This document shows, in pieces, positions 50,427 through 61,084 of a stretch of DNA of 64,000 nt. The stretch's first letter is position 1; each line of letters begins with the position of its first letter. The notes under the pieces are model-generated. The model was given only the letters and a program-made list of their open reading frames with translations. It ran no database searches and was not told the origin of the DNA. The translations under genes and the position numbers were made by a program. Source of the DNA: Myxococcales bacterium (lineage in GTDB: Bacteria; Myxococcota_A; UBA9160; SZUA-336); contig JABSQV010000017.1 of assembly GCA_013215565.1 (NCBI GenBank), positions 27,527-91,526 on the forward strand, given 5' to 3'.

Positions 50427-52760
50427 CTAGAACAGGCGCAGTTGACGTGCTTCGCCCAGCGCCTCGTCGAAGCTCGATCCGAGGTGCTGCAGGATCTGGT
50501 CGGCGACGGGCCGCAGTACCTTGTTCTTGTAGTATTCGAGATCGAGTTCGCCGGGAACCGGGCGGCCGGCGAGCACCGGCTCCGGCCCGCTTCGGGTCAT
50601 GACGTAGCGCACCACGCGATCGACCGCGGCTCCTGCCTTGCGGGCCGCTCTCACGTGAGGCGGCGTGGTGGCCGTGTAGCGGTCGAGCTGCCCCTTGCGA
50701 AGGCCCTTCCGGAACACGAGTTCCGCATCGAGTTCGCCGTTCTTCATGGCGTCGACGACCTCCCGAACGAAGGGCAGGACGGGCTGGTCCAAAAAGAGAC
50801 GGCGCAGCATGCCTTGCTGCAGGTGGCGCGTCACCGGGGGCCAGTCTCGCCGCACGGCCTCGAGACCCACGATCACGAGTTTCCCTTCCGCTTCGGCGGG
50901 AGCGTCCGGATCCCGCACGAGCCCGGCATAGCGCTTCTTGCTGCCTCCGCTCCCGCCGCGTACGGTCGGTTGGAAGAAGCGCGCGTAGATGCACTCGAGT
51001 TCGAGCTCCAGCGCCGACACGACCCGATACTCGCGCTGGATTCGCTGCGTGATCTCGCTCTGAATCCGAAAGAGCAACGACTCGGCCTGCTCGCGCGCCG
51101 CCCGGGTAGAAGCCTCCGGCTCGAGCTCGACGAAGACACTGTCGGTGTCCCCGTAGAGAACCCGAAAGCCGGCCTGCTCGAAGCCCTCGCGCGCCCAGCC
51201 GAGCGTCTGCTGGCCGAAGCTGGTGACGGCGTTGGCGACTGCGGGATCAAAGAAGCGGCACGAAGCGGACCCGAGTACGCCCGAGAGCGCATTCATCATG
51301 ATCTTGATCGCGAGGTCGGAGTGGGGGTCTGCGCGCCGCTTCGCAGCGGCGCGTCGTTCCATGAAGCGGTCGATCACCTCGGGCAGCACGGCGTCGCCAC
51401 GGTCGAAAGCCGCCCCGTTGGGCGCCCGGATCGGGTCGTCGCCCGCCCGAGCGTGCGCCAGCGGGTCGAGGTTGAAAGTGCGCATCAGCGTCGGGTAAAG
51501 GCTCTTGAAGTCGAACACGGCGACGTTCGAATACAGTCCTGGACTCGAGTCGAGCACCGCGCCACCCCGGATGCGCTCGCGCTTGCGCTCGCGGTCGACC
51601 GAGGGCGCCACGAAGCCGCGCCTGCGCAGTTCGGGGAGATAAAGAAGATCGAAAGACGCGATGCTCGCTGCGACTCGATCGAGTTGCATTCCGGAGAGCA
51701 GACTCCGCTCGACCGCCAGCTGCACCAGTTTGTGGCGCTCGAGAAGCTCGAGTACCAGGCGCGCGTCCTCCAGGTTGTAGGCGACCAGGGCCGGGAGATC
51801 TTCCCGGTAGAGTCGCAGGATCTCGGCCGCCGGATCGGCAACTCCCTGGGCCATCCGCTTGCCGCGTCCGAGCAGAGCCTGCGCCGCAGTTTCGAGCCGG
51901 TAGTCGTCGAGCTTGATGAAGGCATCGCGAACCAGCGCGATTCCATCGAGAACCTGGCGTCCCGGCACGAAGGCTCGCGGCTGCCGCGTAAAACTTCGAT
52001 CCTGGATCAGCGACATGGGACCTTCGATGCGGCCGAGCCGTTCCGGTACCCGAAGTGCTGCAGTACGGCGCTGAATCACGCGGAGATCAAAGTCGACCAC
52101 GTTCCAGCCGGTGAGCACATCGGGATCGAGCTCCCGAATCCGGGCCATCGCGTCTCGCAGCAGGGCCCCCTCCTCGGGGTAGCAGGTGGCACCGTCGACC
52201 TCGCGTCCCGTGAGCAGCAGGACTTCCTCGACGCCGCAGCCAGCGAACGCGATCGCGAGCACCCGGCTCGCATCGGGCGTGGTTTCGATGTCCAGAGACA
52301 GGATCCGAAGCTCCGGTCTGTCACTTCCCGATTCGAGCTCCGGATTGTGGAAGCGCACGAAGCGATCGCTCTCTTCGACCGGTGTGCCCTCGATCACGAT
52401 CGCGGCGCGCAGTCCGCGATCGATCAAGAAGCGATACGCAAAACGCACGTCGGCCTCGAGTGGCATCCCGCCCGCCGCCTGGATGCGGCTGCGGATTGCG
52501 GGGACCTCGCCCGGCCGTGTCGCAATCACGCGCACCACGGCGCGGCCCTCGAGGTCGCGCAGTTCCGTCGGCTCCACACGAACCACGCCCGCACCCCGCG
52601 CGAACTCGACCTGCTCGGCCGGCACGAAGAAGTAGGGCTCGGAGCGGTCGTCCTCGATCAGAAAGCCGCGACCGTCGGAAAGCCGGCCGAAGAGTTGGAC
52701 CACGGCGCGGCCGCGCTGGATGCGGGTGGTGGGCTGGAGCAGGAATCCCTGGCAGCGCAT
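50427..52760 (-). CDS. polB: DNA polymerase II (family B)
   Basis: Proofreading family B polymerase. The 777-residue protein has exonuclease motifs Exo I (LSLDIETTPD), Exo II (LTGWNVVDFDLRVI) and Exo III (YNLEDARLVLEL), and polymerase motifs A (FDFKSLYPTLMRTFNLDP), B (KIMMNALSGVLGSASCRF) and C (YGDTDSVFVELE), followed by KKRYAGL. The ATG at 52760 is 11 bases after the oxoprolinase stop; open frame upstream is not polymerase-like. Convergent with the S41 protease gene. Confidence 0.96.
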   Translation of the reverse strand: MRCQGFLLQPTTRIQRGRAVVQLFGRLSDGRGFLIEDDRSEPYFFVPAEQVEFARGAGVVRVEPTELRDLEGRAVVRVIATRPGEVPAIRSRIQAAGGMPLEADVRFAYRFLIDRGLRAAIVIEGTPVEESDRFVRFHNPELESGSDRPELRILSLDIETTPDASRVLAIAFAGCGVEEVLLLTGREVDGATCYPEEGALLRDAMARIRELDPDVLTGWNVVDFDLRVIQRRTAALRVPERLGRIEGPMSLIQDRSFTRQPRAFVPGRQVLDGIALVRDAFIKLDDYRLETAAQALLGRGKRMAQGVADPAAEILRLYREDLPALVAYNLEDARLVLELLERHKLVQLAVERSLLSGMQLDRVAASIASFDLLYLPELRRRGFVAPSVDRERKRERIRGGAVLDSSPGLYSNVAVFDFKSLYPTLMRTFNLDPLAHARAGDDPIRAPNGAAFDRGDAVLPEVIDRFMERRAAAKRRADPHSDLAIKIMMNALSGVLGSASCRFFDPAVANAVTSFGQQTLGWAREGFEQAGFRVLYGDTDSVFVELEPEASTRAAREQAESLLFRIQSEITQRIQREYRVVSALELELECIYARFFQPTVRGGSGGSKKRYAGLVRDPDAPAEAEGKLVIVGLEAVRRDWPPVTRHLQQGMLRRLFLDQPVLPFVREVVDAMKNGELDAELVFRKGLRKGQLDRYTATTPPHVRAARKAGAAVDRVVRYVMTRSGPEPVLAGRPVPGELDLEYYKNKVLRPVADQILQHLGSSFDEALGEARQLRLF

Positions 52761-52770
52761 CCCTTCGCGC

Positions 52771-55700
52771 CTAGGCCGATCCCGCCGGGCTTCCGAACCC
52801 ACCCCCGCCCGGCGTCTCGATTCGGATACGGTCCCCGACGGCGACCTCGCAGCTCGCCTTTCCGCCGAGCGACGCGTCATTTCGCAGGTTTCGGCCCGGC
52901 TTGCCGGGGCCTCCGCCGGCCAGCCCGAACGGCGCGCGCGTGCGCCGCTCCGAAAGGATGGAGACCCGCAGCGGCGCGAGAAACTCGATCTCCCTCACCA
53001 GGCCGTCTCCTCCGGCGAAGCGGCCGGTTCCGCCCGAACCGCGCCGGATCGAGAAATGGATCAGGCGCACAGGAAAGCGCGACTCCAGCACCTCGGGATC
53101 GGTGATCCGGGTGTTCGTCATGTGCGTATGAACGCCCGATGCCCCCACGAACCCGGCCCCGGCACCGGCCCCACCCCCGATCGTCTCGTAGTAGCCCCAG
53201 GCATCGTCTCCGAAGGTGAGGTTGTTCATGGTCCCCTGGCTGGCCGCGACCTGGCCGATCGCGCCCAACAGCACGTCGACCACGCGCTGCGAGGTCTCAA
53301 CGTTGCCCCCGCAGACCGCGCGCCCGGGTCCGGGCGCGAGCACGGACCCCGACGGGATCCGCACCTCGACCGGACGCAGGCAGCCTCTGTTGAGCGGGAT
53401 CTCCTCCGCGACCAGCGCGCGCAACACGTAGATCACGGCCGCCAGCGTCACCGCGCGAGGCGCGTTCAGGTTTCCGTCGGTCTCTGAGCCGGTACCAGCG
53501 AAGTCGATCCGCATGCGGTCGCCGCGGATCTCGAGCGCGACCCGAATCGGGGTTCCGTCATCGAGCGAGTCCTCGAAGCTCCGTACCCCGTCCGGAAGCT
53601 GCGAGATCGCGTTCGCGACCTTGGCAGCCGCATTGTCCTGCACGTGCCGCATGTAGGCCCCGACCGTCTCGAGTCCGTAGCGATCCGTCATCTCCCGCAG
53701 CAACTGCTCGCCGGTATGGTTGGCCGCGACCTGGGCTTCGAGGTCCGCGAGGTTATCGCGGGGATTTCGGGCCGGATGTCGGCCCCGCGTGAGGGCCGCC
53801 AGGATGCCGTCGGTATCGAGTTGCCCGCCGCGCACGATCGAGAGCGAGCGCAGGACGACGCCTTCCTCCTCTAGCGTTTCTGAGAACGGCGGCATCGAGC
53901 CCGGCGTGATCCCGCCGACGTCGGCGTGATGCCCGCGGCTGGCGGTGAAGAAACAAATCTCGCCATCGAAACCCCGAACAGGTGTCACCACGGTGATGTC
54001 CGGCAGGTGAGAACCGCCCGCGGCCGGGTCGTTGGTGGCGAACACCTCGCCCGGGCCCGGGTCCGGGTGGGCATCGATCACGGCCCGCACCGACTCCCCC
54101 ATCGCGCCGAGATGGACCGGAATGTGGGGCGCATTCGCGACGAGACCACCGTCGGCGTCGAAAATAGCGCAGGAGAAGTCCAGACGTTCCCGGATGTTGG
54201 TCGAGAGCGCCGTGCGGCGGAGCACGGTGCCCATCTGCTCGGCGATCGACATGAACAGGTTGTTGAAGATTTCGAGTTGGACCGGATCGACCTCCGAAGC
54301 GACGCGTTCGACCGCCGCCGGACCGTCGCGATCCTCCAGGAACAGGCGCCCTACCGAATCCATCTGCAGCCAGAAGCCGCGATCGACCGCGATCGTCCCG
54401 GTCGACTCCAGGACCAGTGCAGGTCCCGCGATCGTCTCGCCCGGCACCAGCGCTTCGCGCTGGATTACGGGCACGCGCTCAAAGCCGTGGCCCGTCCACA
54501 TGCGCGTGGTGCGCGAGCGGACCGGCGGGACCGGCACGGGCGCCGTCTCGGCCGGCAGCGCCTGCCGCCCGATCACCTCGACGCGCGCAACTACGGCCTC
54601 GATCGGGTGCCCGGAACGCCGATATCCGAAGCGCCGCTCATGCAGCGCCTCGAAGGCCGCTTGACGATCCCCGCCCCGCTCCGGAAGCGTGAGGGAGGTC
54701 TCGGTTCCCTGGTAGCGCAGGTCGAGTTGCGGCCGGACCTCGATCCGCTCCGGCGGAAAGCCCTCTCGTTCGAGGACGGAACACCCGCGGGATTCGAGTT
54801 CGGCAAGCACCGGCGCGATCCGGGCGTCGAGCCCGGCATCGACCGGGGTTCGGCCGAGGTCGGCCTCCCCGTCCCAGGACACGTCCGCCAGTCCCATGCC
54901 GTAGGCCGAGAGCACCCCGGCGTACGGATGAAACAGGATCCGACGGATCCCGAGGCGGCGTGCCAGCGGGCAGGCATGCTGGCCTCCCGCCCCCCCGAAG
55001 ACCACCAGGCTGTCGTCGCGCACGTCGTAGCCGCGCGCAACCGACACCTGGCGAATCGCCTCGGCCATGTCGTGGTTCGCAATCTCGAAGAAGCCGCGTG
55101 ATATTTCATCCGGAACGCGTTCGTGACCCTGCGCGCGGAGCCGCTCCGCCAGGGACTCGAGCGCGCGCTCGATCGGTTCGTACTCGAGCGGAAACGGAAA
55201 GCGGTCCGGCAGCAGCCGACCGAGCCAGAGATTCACATCGGTCAGCGTGAGTTCGCGCGCGGCTTCGTGGCCGTAGCAAAGCGGTCCTGGAATCGCACCC
55301 GCGCTCTTCGGACCGACGGTCATTCGGTAACCGTCGTAGCGGCAGAGAGACCCGCCGCCCGCCGCGACTGTGTGGATCGCGAGCATCGGTGCTCGGATTC
55401 GGACACCCGCGGTCTCGGTTTCGTAGACCCGCTCGAAGGCGCCGTCGAAGCGCGACACGTCCGTCGAGGTCCCACCCATGTCGAAACCGATCGCACTCGA
55501 ATCGCCACAGGCCTTCGCGATCCGGGCGTAGGCCACGACGCCGCCGGCCGGGCCGGACAGGATCGCGCTGGGCCCGCGAAAGCGGCTCGCATCGGTCAGG
55601 CCTCCACTCGACTGCATGATGCGAAGTGTGCTGCCCGGAAGTTCCTCGAGCAGAGTACGCACGTAGTCCCGAATCAGCGGCGTCAGATACGCGTCCACCA

Positions 55701-56310
55701 GACTGGTGTCGCCTCTTCCGACCATCCCGATCTCGGCCGCCACCTCGTGCGATAGCGCGGTGTGCAAGAAGCCGAGTTCCGCTGCAATCCGGCCGATCTC
55801 CAGCTCCAGTTCCGGAGCGCGGTAGGCGTGGAGCACCACGACCGCCAGCGAGCGCAGGCCTCGCTCGAGCAGGCCCTGAAGTTGCCGCCGGAGCTGGTCC
55901 GGGTCCGGCCGCTCCAGCACCTTTCCCGCTGCGTCGGCGCGCGCCGCGACCTCGAGCACCTCGCGGTAGAGCAGCTCGGGCTTTCGGATCTCGAGGTCGA
56001 AAATCGAAGGCCGCGCCTGCGTTCCGATTTCGAGCAGGTCCCTAAAGCCGCGCGTGATCAGGAGCGCCGAGGGGGTTCCGGTCCGTTCCAGCAGCGCGTT
56101 GGTCGCGAGCGTCGTACCCATGCGCACGTCGCAGGCGGGAATCGCGTCGTCCTCGGCCAGGCCGAGCAGCTTTCGGATTCCCTCGAGCGGCGCGCGGTCG
56201 CGCGAGAGGACCTTCGCGACATGCACCGCCCCGGTATCCGGGTCGCGCCCGAGACAGTCCGTAAAGGTCCCGCCGCGGTCTATCCAGAATTCCCAGCGCC
56301 CGTCCGCCAC
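52771..56310 (-). CDS. Fused 5-oxoprolinase / hydantoinase A-B (ATP-dependent) protein
   Basis: A roughly 1,180-residue cytoplasmic enzyme of the OPLAH type, which hydrolyses 5-oxoproline or related cyclic amides with ATP. The first ~670 residues are the HyuA half ([76 protein letters not shown]), and the rest the HyuB half ([57 protein letters not shown]-type region as [18 protein letters not shown], ending ETPGGGGFG). The GTG at 56310 has AGGG ahead; a TTG at 56316 is possible. True substrate unproven. Confidence 0.92.
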   Translation of the reverse strand: MADGRWEFWIDRGGTFTDCLGRDPDTGAVHVAKVLSRDRAPLEGIRKLLGLAEDDAIPACDVRMGTTLATNALLERTGTPSALLITRGFRDLLEIGTQARPSIFDLEIRKPELLYREVLEVAARADAAGKVLERPDPDQLRRQLQGLLERGLRSLAVVVLHAYRAPELELEIGRIAAELGFLHTALSHEVAAEIGMVGRGDTSLVDAYLTPLIRDYVRTLLEELPGSTLRIMQSSGGLTDASRFRGPSAILSGPAGGVVAYARIAKACGDSSAIGFDMGGTSTDVSRFDGAFERVYETETAGVRIRAPMLAIHTVAAGGGSLCRYDGYRMTVGPKSAGAIPGPLCYGHEAARELTLTDVNLWLGRLLPDRFPFPLEYEPIERALESLAERLRAQGHERVPDEISRGFFEIANHDMAEAIRQVSVARGYDVRDDSLVVFGGAGGQHACPLARRLGIRRILFHPYAGVLSAYGMGLADVSWDGEADLGRTPVDAGLDARIAPVLAELESRGCSVLEREGFPPERIEVRPQLDLRYQGTETSLTLPERGGDRQAAFEALHERRFGYRRSGHPIEAVVARVEVIGRQALPAETAPVPVPPVRSRTTRMWTGHGFERVPVIQREALVPGETIAGPALVLESTGTIAVDRGFWLQMDSVGRLFLEDRDGPAAVERVASEVDPVQLEIFNNLFMSIAEQMGTVLRRTALSTNIRERLDFSCAIFDADGGLVANAPHIPVHLGAMGESVRAVIDAHPDPGPGEVFATNDPAAGGSHLPDITVVTPVRGFDGEICFFTASRGHHADVGGITPGSMPPFSETLEEEGVVLRSLSIVRGGQLDTDGILAALTRGRHPARNPRDNLADLEAQVAANHTGEQLLREMTDRYGLETVGAYMRHVQDNAAAKVANAISQLPDGVRSFEDSLDDGTPIRVALEIRGDRMRIDFAGTGSETDGNLNAPRAVTLAAVIYVLRALVAEEIPLNRGCLRPVEVRIPSGSVLAPGPGRAVCGGNVETSQRVVDVLLGAIGQVAASQGTMNNLTFGDDAWGYYETIGGGAGAGAGFVGASGVHTHMTNTRITDPEVLESRFPVRLIHFSIRRGSGGTGRFAGGDGLVREIEFLAPLRVSILSERRTRAPFGLAGGGPGKPGRNLRNDASLGGKASCEVAVGDRIRIETPGGGGFGSPAGSA

Positions 56311-56327
56311 ACTCAAACCCTAGCGAC

Positions 56328-57335
56328 CTAGCGGTAGCCCTCCAGCACCGGACGCCGGGGCAGCCCCCACCAGATCTCGTCGAGGACCTCGATCAGCTTC
56401 TCTTCCAGCACGACGCCCGCGGCCGCAATCGAGGCCTCGAGCTGCTCGGGGCGGCTGGCCCCAATAATAGCCGAGGTCACGCCCGGTTTCGCGAGCGTCC
56501 AGGCAATCGAAGCCGTCCCGAGATCGAGACCCTCGGTCTCGAAGCGGTCACCCAACGCCTCGACCGCCTCGAGTTGTGCATCCTGCCAGTAGCGCCGGCG
56601 GTACATGCGACCGGCGGTCCCCAGCGTAAAGCGGGTGCCCTCCTCGGGTTCCTGCCGGCTCCGGTGCTTGCCCGAGAGTAGGCCACCGGCCAACGGGTTG
56701 TAGACAAGCACCCCGAGTTCCTCGGACCGGCACAGCGGAATTAGTTCGGTCTCGATCTCGCGGTAGAGCAGGTTGTAGCGCGGCTGTACCGATTCGTAGC
56801 GTGCCAGGCCGAGCCGCTCCGCGCTCGCGAGCGCTTCTCCGAGGCGCCAGGCCGGATAGTTCGAGCAGCCGAGGTAGCGGACCTTGCCCGACCGGACCAG
56901 GTCGTCGAGCGCGTGCGCGGTTTCCTCGATCGGCGTATCGGGATCAAAGAAGTGCGTCTGGTAGAGATCGATCGTATCGGTCCCGAGCCGACGCAGGCTC
57001 TCCTCGACCGCGCGCAGGATGTGATGACGCGAGAGCCCCTGATCGTTGGCTCCGGGGCCCATCGCGCCCCGGCACTTCGTCGCGAGCAATACGCGGTCTC
57101 GGAGTCCGCGCTCGCGTAGCCAGCGCCCGATGATCTCCTCGGTGCGACCGACGGTCTCGAGTGAACCGCCCAGCGGATATACGTCGGCGGTATCGAAGAA
57201 GTCGACACCTCCCTCGAACGCGCGATCCATGATCTCGCAGGAAGTCGCCTGATCCGTCTGCAGGCCGAAGGTCATGGTTCCCAGGCAAAGGACCGGAACT
57301 CGAAGACCCGTTCTTCCGAGCGCGCGTGTTTCCAT
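56328..57335 (-). CDS. Aldo/keto reductase
   Basis: NADPH-dependent TIM-barrel oxidoreductase of 335 residues. The catalytic tetrad is recognisable: Asp and Tyr in FFDTADVYPLGG, Lys in LLATKCRGA, His in DLYQTHFFDPD. Cofactor contacts are in VYNPLAGGLLSGKH and GASRPEQLEAS. It resembles AKR11/YajO-like members; substrate unknown. It lies 17 bases before the oxoprolinase gene and 46 after the small membrane protein. Confidence 0.92.
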   Translation of the reverse strand: METRALGRTGLRVPVLCLGTMTFGLQTDQATSCEIMDRAFEGGVDFFDTADVYPLGGSLETVGRTEEIIGRWLRERGLRDRVLLATKCRGAMGPGANDQGLSRHHILRAVEESLRRLGTDTIDLYQTHFFDPDTPIEETAHALDDLVRSGKVRYLGCSNYPAWRLGEALASAERLGLARYESVQPRYNLLYREIETELIPLCRSEELGVLVYNPLAGGLLSGKHRSRQEPEEGTRFTLGTAGRMYRRRYWQDAQLEAVEALGDRFETEGLDLGTASIAWTLAKPGVTSAIIGASRPEQLEASIAAAGVVLEEKLIEVLDEIWWGLPRRPVLEGYR

Positions 57336-57381
57336 TCTCGCCCTCCAACCGTTCGACCACGACGCCGGCTCGAATTCTAGC

Positions 57382-57924
57382 TCATCGCGCCGACTCTCCG
57401 GTCGCCAACTCGGGACAGCGAAAGGAAAACAGCCGTTTCGTTTCGGTCACGGGACGAATTCCGGGCGGCGGCGTCTCTTCCAGCACGAAGTGCATCTCGA
57501 CTCGAACCAGTTGACGAGAAGGCTGCGCGGTCTCGTTCCAGGAGCGGCACAGCCAGGACGCATACACCCGCCGATCCGGCGGTCGCTCGACCAGGTAGCG
57601 CAGATACTCCGCCAGCCGGTAGGGATGAACCAGCCGCGGCTTCGGCTCTGACCGGTCGCGGCGGATCTCTCCGCCGTAGAGCAGATCCTCGACCCGCCCA
57701 TCCGCCCGCAGCCCGGCCACGGTGAACCAGCCGTCCCAGGTGGACACGGAGGGCGCGAACATGTCCCAGCGTTGCTCGATCCCGAGCCCGTGACCGATCC
57801 GGGCCACCGACTCGGGTACCAGCACCCGCCCCCAGACTCCCTCGAGGTTGAACAGGAAGACGTAGATGAGGCAGAGGCCCGCGATCGCCTCGACAAGGTA
57901 CCTGAGCGCGCGCCGGGGGCTCAC
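57382..57924 (-). CDS. Small membrane-anchored partner of the HTTM protein
   Basis: A 180-residue protein with one N-terminal membrane segment (RYLVEAIAGLCLIYVFLFNL) and a soluble part (GIEQRWDMFAPSVSTWDGWFTVAGLRADGRVEDL) similar to C-terminal regions seen next to or fused to HTTM domains. The GTG start overlaps the HTTM stop codon (GTGA), so the two are coupled and may form one functional unit. A frame open across the whole HTTM gene on this strand is only a shadow. Function unknown. Confidence 0.75.
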   Translation of the reverse strand: MSPRRALRYLVEAIAGLCLIYVFLFNLEGVWGRVLVPESVARIGHGLGIEQRWDMFAPSVSTWDGWFTVAGLRADGRVEDLLYGGEIRRDRSEPKPRLVHPYRLAEYLRYLVERPPDRRVYASWLCRSWNETAQPSRQLVRVEMHFVLEETPPPGIRPVTETKRLFSFRCPELATGESAR

Positions 57925-58841
57925 GCTTTCCTCCACCGATCCCACACCAGGCCGGGAACAAAGAGCAGCATGGCCGCACAGGGCACGAGTTGAAAGACTC
58001 CGAAGCGCATGCTGGCAGCAATTCCGAGGTGCAGCGCCACGAACGCGATCGCCGTGCCGAGTCGGACCTGCGCCGAGTAGAAGGGAACGAAGAACAAGAA
58101 CGGCCCGATGGTCTCGAGGTAGAGCGAGGCAAACGTCAGGAACTTCATCAGATCGGGAAATTGCAGTAGCCAGAGGCCGAGCGGATACACCCTGTAGTCG
58201 ACGCTCAGCGCGTAGTAGACCGCGCTCCCGTCCACCATCCACTGCGGCCCCAGCTTGTGCATCGCGGAGAAGAAGTACAGGAACGCGACTTGAAGCTGAA
58301 TCGCGATCGCGCCTACCGAGAGAATGCGCGTCGACCCCGGCGCTGCGTTCGACTCGGGGACGGCCCCTCTGCGGCCGCGGCGCCGGTCGAGCGACCAGCG
58401 CTCCCCGAGCGGCAGGAAGATCGACCAGAAGAGCAGAATTCGCAGGATCGAGTCGCCGAAGTTCAGGATGTTTGGATTTCGGAAGTGCAACGAGCAGAGC
58501 AGAACCCACGAGAGCAAGGTCGCGAGGCGAGTCCGGTAGCCCACCAGCATCGCGAGTGCGACGAGTGCCGAGAGCGCAAAGAGCAAGCTCTGGAAGCCCG
58601 GGGACCCGCTCCAGAAATGCGGCCAGAGAAGGGTGCGGGACAGCGACTGGTCGAACACGTAGCGCGCGATCATCCCCTGGTCGGAGTAGAACGTTCTCAA
58701 CTGCGGGGCGCGGTCCGCCAGATCGAACAGGATCACGCTTGCAGTCGCGATCCGAAACGCGGCCAGCGAGCGGAAGTCGAGGCCGTAACGCTCGCGCAGC
58801 CACGCGTAAATCGCTGCCGAGCCCGATTTCGCCTCAGTCAC
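57921..58841 (-). CDS. HTTM-domain (vitamin K gamma-carboxylase-like) membrane protein
   Basis: A 306-residue multi-pass protein matching the HTTM layout: LAAFRIATASVILFDLADRAPQL, FYSDQGMIARYV, CSLHFRNPNILNFGDSILRILLFWSIFLPLGERWSLD, and LQVAFLYFFSAMHKLGPQWMVDGSAVYYAL. These are the conserved core of bacterial HTTM proteins, distant homologues of vitamin K-dependent carboxylase. The enzymatic role is unknown. GTG start overlaps the dehydrogenase stop by 8 bases. Confidence 0.88.
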   Translation of the reverse strand: MTEAKSGSAAIYAWLRERYGLDFRSLAAFRIATASVILFDLADRAPQLRTFYSDQGMIARYVFDQSLSRTLLWPHFWSGSPGFQSLLFALSALVALAMLVGYRTRLATLLSWVLLCSLHFRNPNILNFGDSILRILLFWSIFLPLGERWSLDRRRGRRGAVPESNAAPGSTRILSVGAIAIQLQVAFLYFFSAMHKLGPQWMVDGSAVYYALSVDYRVYPLGLWLLQFPDLMKFLTFASLYLETIGPFLFFVPFYSAQVRLGTAIAFVALHLGIAASMRFGVFQLVPCAAMLLFVPGLVWDRWRKA

Positions 58842-60996
58842 CTGAAGCGGGAGCGGCTTCGTCGATCCCGGTGGCGCCCGCGGCGCGCGCGCGCACGTAG
58901 CTCTGAATCAACGCGACCTCCTCGGGGCTCAGGCGTCCCGCGAAACTCGGCATTCCCTTCGAGACCGCGGTTCCGCCGAGCACGAGTTCGCTGAAGCTCG
59001 CGTGGACTTCGGCCGAGGCATGCCGAAGATCCGGGATCACGCCGCCCGACACGGCCTGGGCGCCGTGACACACGTAGCAGTACCGGTGGTAGAGCGCACC
59101 GCCCGCCAGGATTTCCTGCTCGCTCGCCGTCGACGGGGGCGCGGGCAAAGACGCGGAGCGCGGTCCCTGCTGCGGGACCTGTTCCGTCCCACCGATTCGG
59201 AAGCTCAGGAGTCGCCCGCCCCCCCGGACGCCGGCCTTGGCGGCTGCGGCGCCGGCCGCGAGCGCAAAGGCTCCGCCCCAGCCCACACTCACGGCCACGT
59301 ACTGATCCCCGCCCGCGCGGTAGCTCATGGGGCCCGCGATGACTCCGGTCCCGACCGGGCTCTCCCAGAGCTTCTCGCCGTCCGAGGCGCGGTACGCGAC
59401 GAACCGGCCGTCGGCCGTACCCTGAAAGACCAGGTTCCCGGAGGTCGCGAGCGTGCCCCCGTTCCAGGCCGTGACGTGGGGAACGCGCCAGATCTCGCGC
59501 TGCTCGACCGGGTCCCACGCGAGCAGGGAACCCGTCACCTCGTCCTCTGAACCGACCGGGAGGTCCCGCACAATGCTGAAATCGAGTGCCGTGTTCCAGG
59601 CCCCGGGTTCGAACTCCCAGTCCGGATCGAGCAGGAACGGGCTCGGAATCTCCTGGGCGGGAATGTAGACGAGCCCGGTCTTCGGGCTGTACGACATCGG
59701 GTGCCAATTGTGGGCCCCGTAGGGCGACGGCTTCACGACCTGCATCTCTTTGTCGTAGTCGAGATCGCGTGTCTCGATCGGACGCCCATTCTCGTCCAGG
59801 CCTTCGGCCCAGGTCACCTCGGCGAAGTTGCTGCCCGAAATGAACTCGCCGGTCTTCCGGTCGAGTACGTAGAAGAAGCCATTCTTGGGCGCCTGCATCA
59901 GCACCTCACGCCGCTCGCCCTCGATCTCGATCGTGGCCAGAAGCATCGGTTGGGTCGAGGTGAAGTCCCAGTTGTCGCCCGGAGTGGTCTGAAAGAACCA
60001 GACCAACGACCCGTCGCTCGGCCGCAGCGCCAGGATCGAACACAGGTAGAGGTTGTCCCCGCCGCCCGGGCTGCGCACGTAGCGGCTCCAGGGCGAACCG
60101 TTGCCGGTACCGATGTAGAGCAGATCGAGCTTCGGGTCATACACGATCGAGTCCCAGACGGTTCCGCCTCCGCCGACCTTCCACCACTCGCCGCCTTTCC
60201 AGGTACGGACCGCGGCCTTCAGCGCCGCGGACTCGAACGGCTTCGCGGGATCCCCGGGCACCGTGTAGGTGCGCCACACCTGATTGCCGCTCTCGGCGTC
60301 GTAGGCCGTCACGTAGCCGCGGACCCCGAACTCCGCACCTCCGTTTCCGATGATCACCTTCCCCTGTACGACGCGCGGAGCGCCCGTGATCGTGTACGGC
60401 TTGGTCGGATCGACGGTGAGTGTTTCCCACACGACCTCACCGGTGGCAGCGTCGAGCGCCACCAGCCGGCCGTCCAGCGTCCCCACATACAGCTTGCCCT
60501 TGTAGAGCGCGAGTCCCCGGTTCACGACGTCACAGCAGGCCTTCTCGGCATAGCTTCGGGGAACCTCGGGATCGAAACTCCAGATCAGCTGACCGCTCTC
60601 GCCGTTGACCGCGTAGACGACGCTCCAGGGGCCGGTCGTGAACAGGACGCCGTCCACTGCGAGCGGGGTGGCCTCGACTCCGCGCACGGTTTCGAGATCC
60701 AGACTCCAGGCAAGCCCGAGCCGCGCGACGTTGGCCTCGTGGATCCGGTCGAGCGGACTGAAGCGCTCCTCGCCGTAGGTCCGACCGATCATCAGCCAGT
60801 TGTCGACGTCCTCTGCAGCCGCCGCGAGGCGTGCATCATCGATCGCGCCAGTGGCTTTTCGAATTTCGCCGGCATCGATGACGCGGACAGCGGCCGGCGC
60901 GGCCGGGGCCACGGCATCCGATGGCTCGGGCGCATCGGTGCCGCAACCCCCGAGCGCCAGGACCCCCGTACAAACGGCCAGGAATCGAATTCTCAT
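58834..60996 (-). CDS. PQQ-dependent quinohemoprotein alcohol dehydrogenase, lipoprotein
   Basis: Periplasmic oxidation of alcohols with electrons passed to a c-type heme. The 720-residue protein has a lipoprotein signal (VLALGGC), an eight-bladed propeller with WSLDLETVRGVEATPLAVDGVLF, the adjacent-cysteine pair KACCDVVNRG, and the active-site Asp in GDNWDFTSTQP. The C-terminal cytochrome domain has heme motif CYVCH at 640-644 and a Met ligand in KGMPSFAG. The ATG at 60996 has a GGGGGGG 5 bases ahead. A possible extended -10 (TGGCATAAT) lies at 61024-61032. Substrate not predictable. Confidence 0.93.
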   Translation of the reverse strand: MRIRFLAVCTGVLALGGCGTDAPEPSDAVAPAAPAAVRVIDAGEIRKATGAIDDARLAAAAEDVDNWLMIGRTYGEERFSPLDRIHEANVARLGLAWSLDLETVRGVEATPLAVDGVLFTTGPWSVVYAVNGESGQLIWSFDPEVPRSYAEKACCDVVNRGLALYKGKLYVGTLDGRLVALDAATGEVVWETLTVDPTKPYTITGAPRVVQGKVIIGNGGAEFGVRGYVTAYDAESGNQVWRTYTVPGDPAKPFESAALKAAVRTWKGGEWWKVGGGGTVWDSIVYDPKLDLLYIGTGNGSPWSRYVRSPGGGDNLYLCSILALRPSDGSLVWFFQTTPGDNWDFTSTQPMLLATIEIEGERREVLMQAPKNGFFYVLDRKTGEFISGSNFAEVTWAEGLDENGRPIETRDLDYDKEMQVVKPSPYGAHNWHPMSYSPKTGLVYIPAQEIPSPFLLDPDWEFEPGAWNTALDFSIVRDLPVGSEDEVTGSLLAWDPVEQREIWRVPHVTAWNGGTLATSGNLVFQGTADGRFVAYRASDGEKLWESPVGTGVIAGPMSYRAGGDQYVAVSVGWGGAFALAAGAAAAKAGVRGGGRLLSFRIGGTEQVPQQGPRSASLPAPPSTASEQEILAGGALYHRYCYVCHGAQAVSGGVIPDLRHASAEVHASFSELVLGGTAVSKGMPSFAGRLSPEEVALIQSYVRARAAGATGIDEAAPASGD

Positions 60997-61084
60997 CTGG
61001 ACCCCCCCTGGTCTGCGGGCGCCATTATGCCACCGGCCGGCGGCCACGTAAGATCACTCCAATTCACTCGCGCAGGAGTCTCCG

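Noticed and set aside
50442..53105. 887-codon open frame on the plus strand
   Set aside because: Antisense to polB, which has all exonuclease and polymerase motifs.
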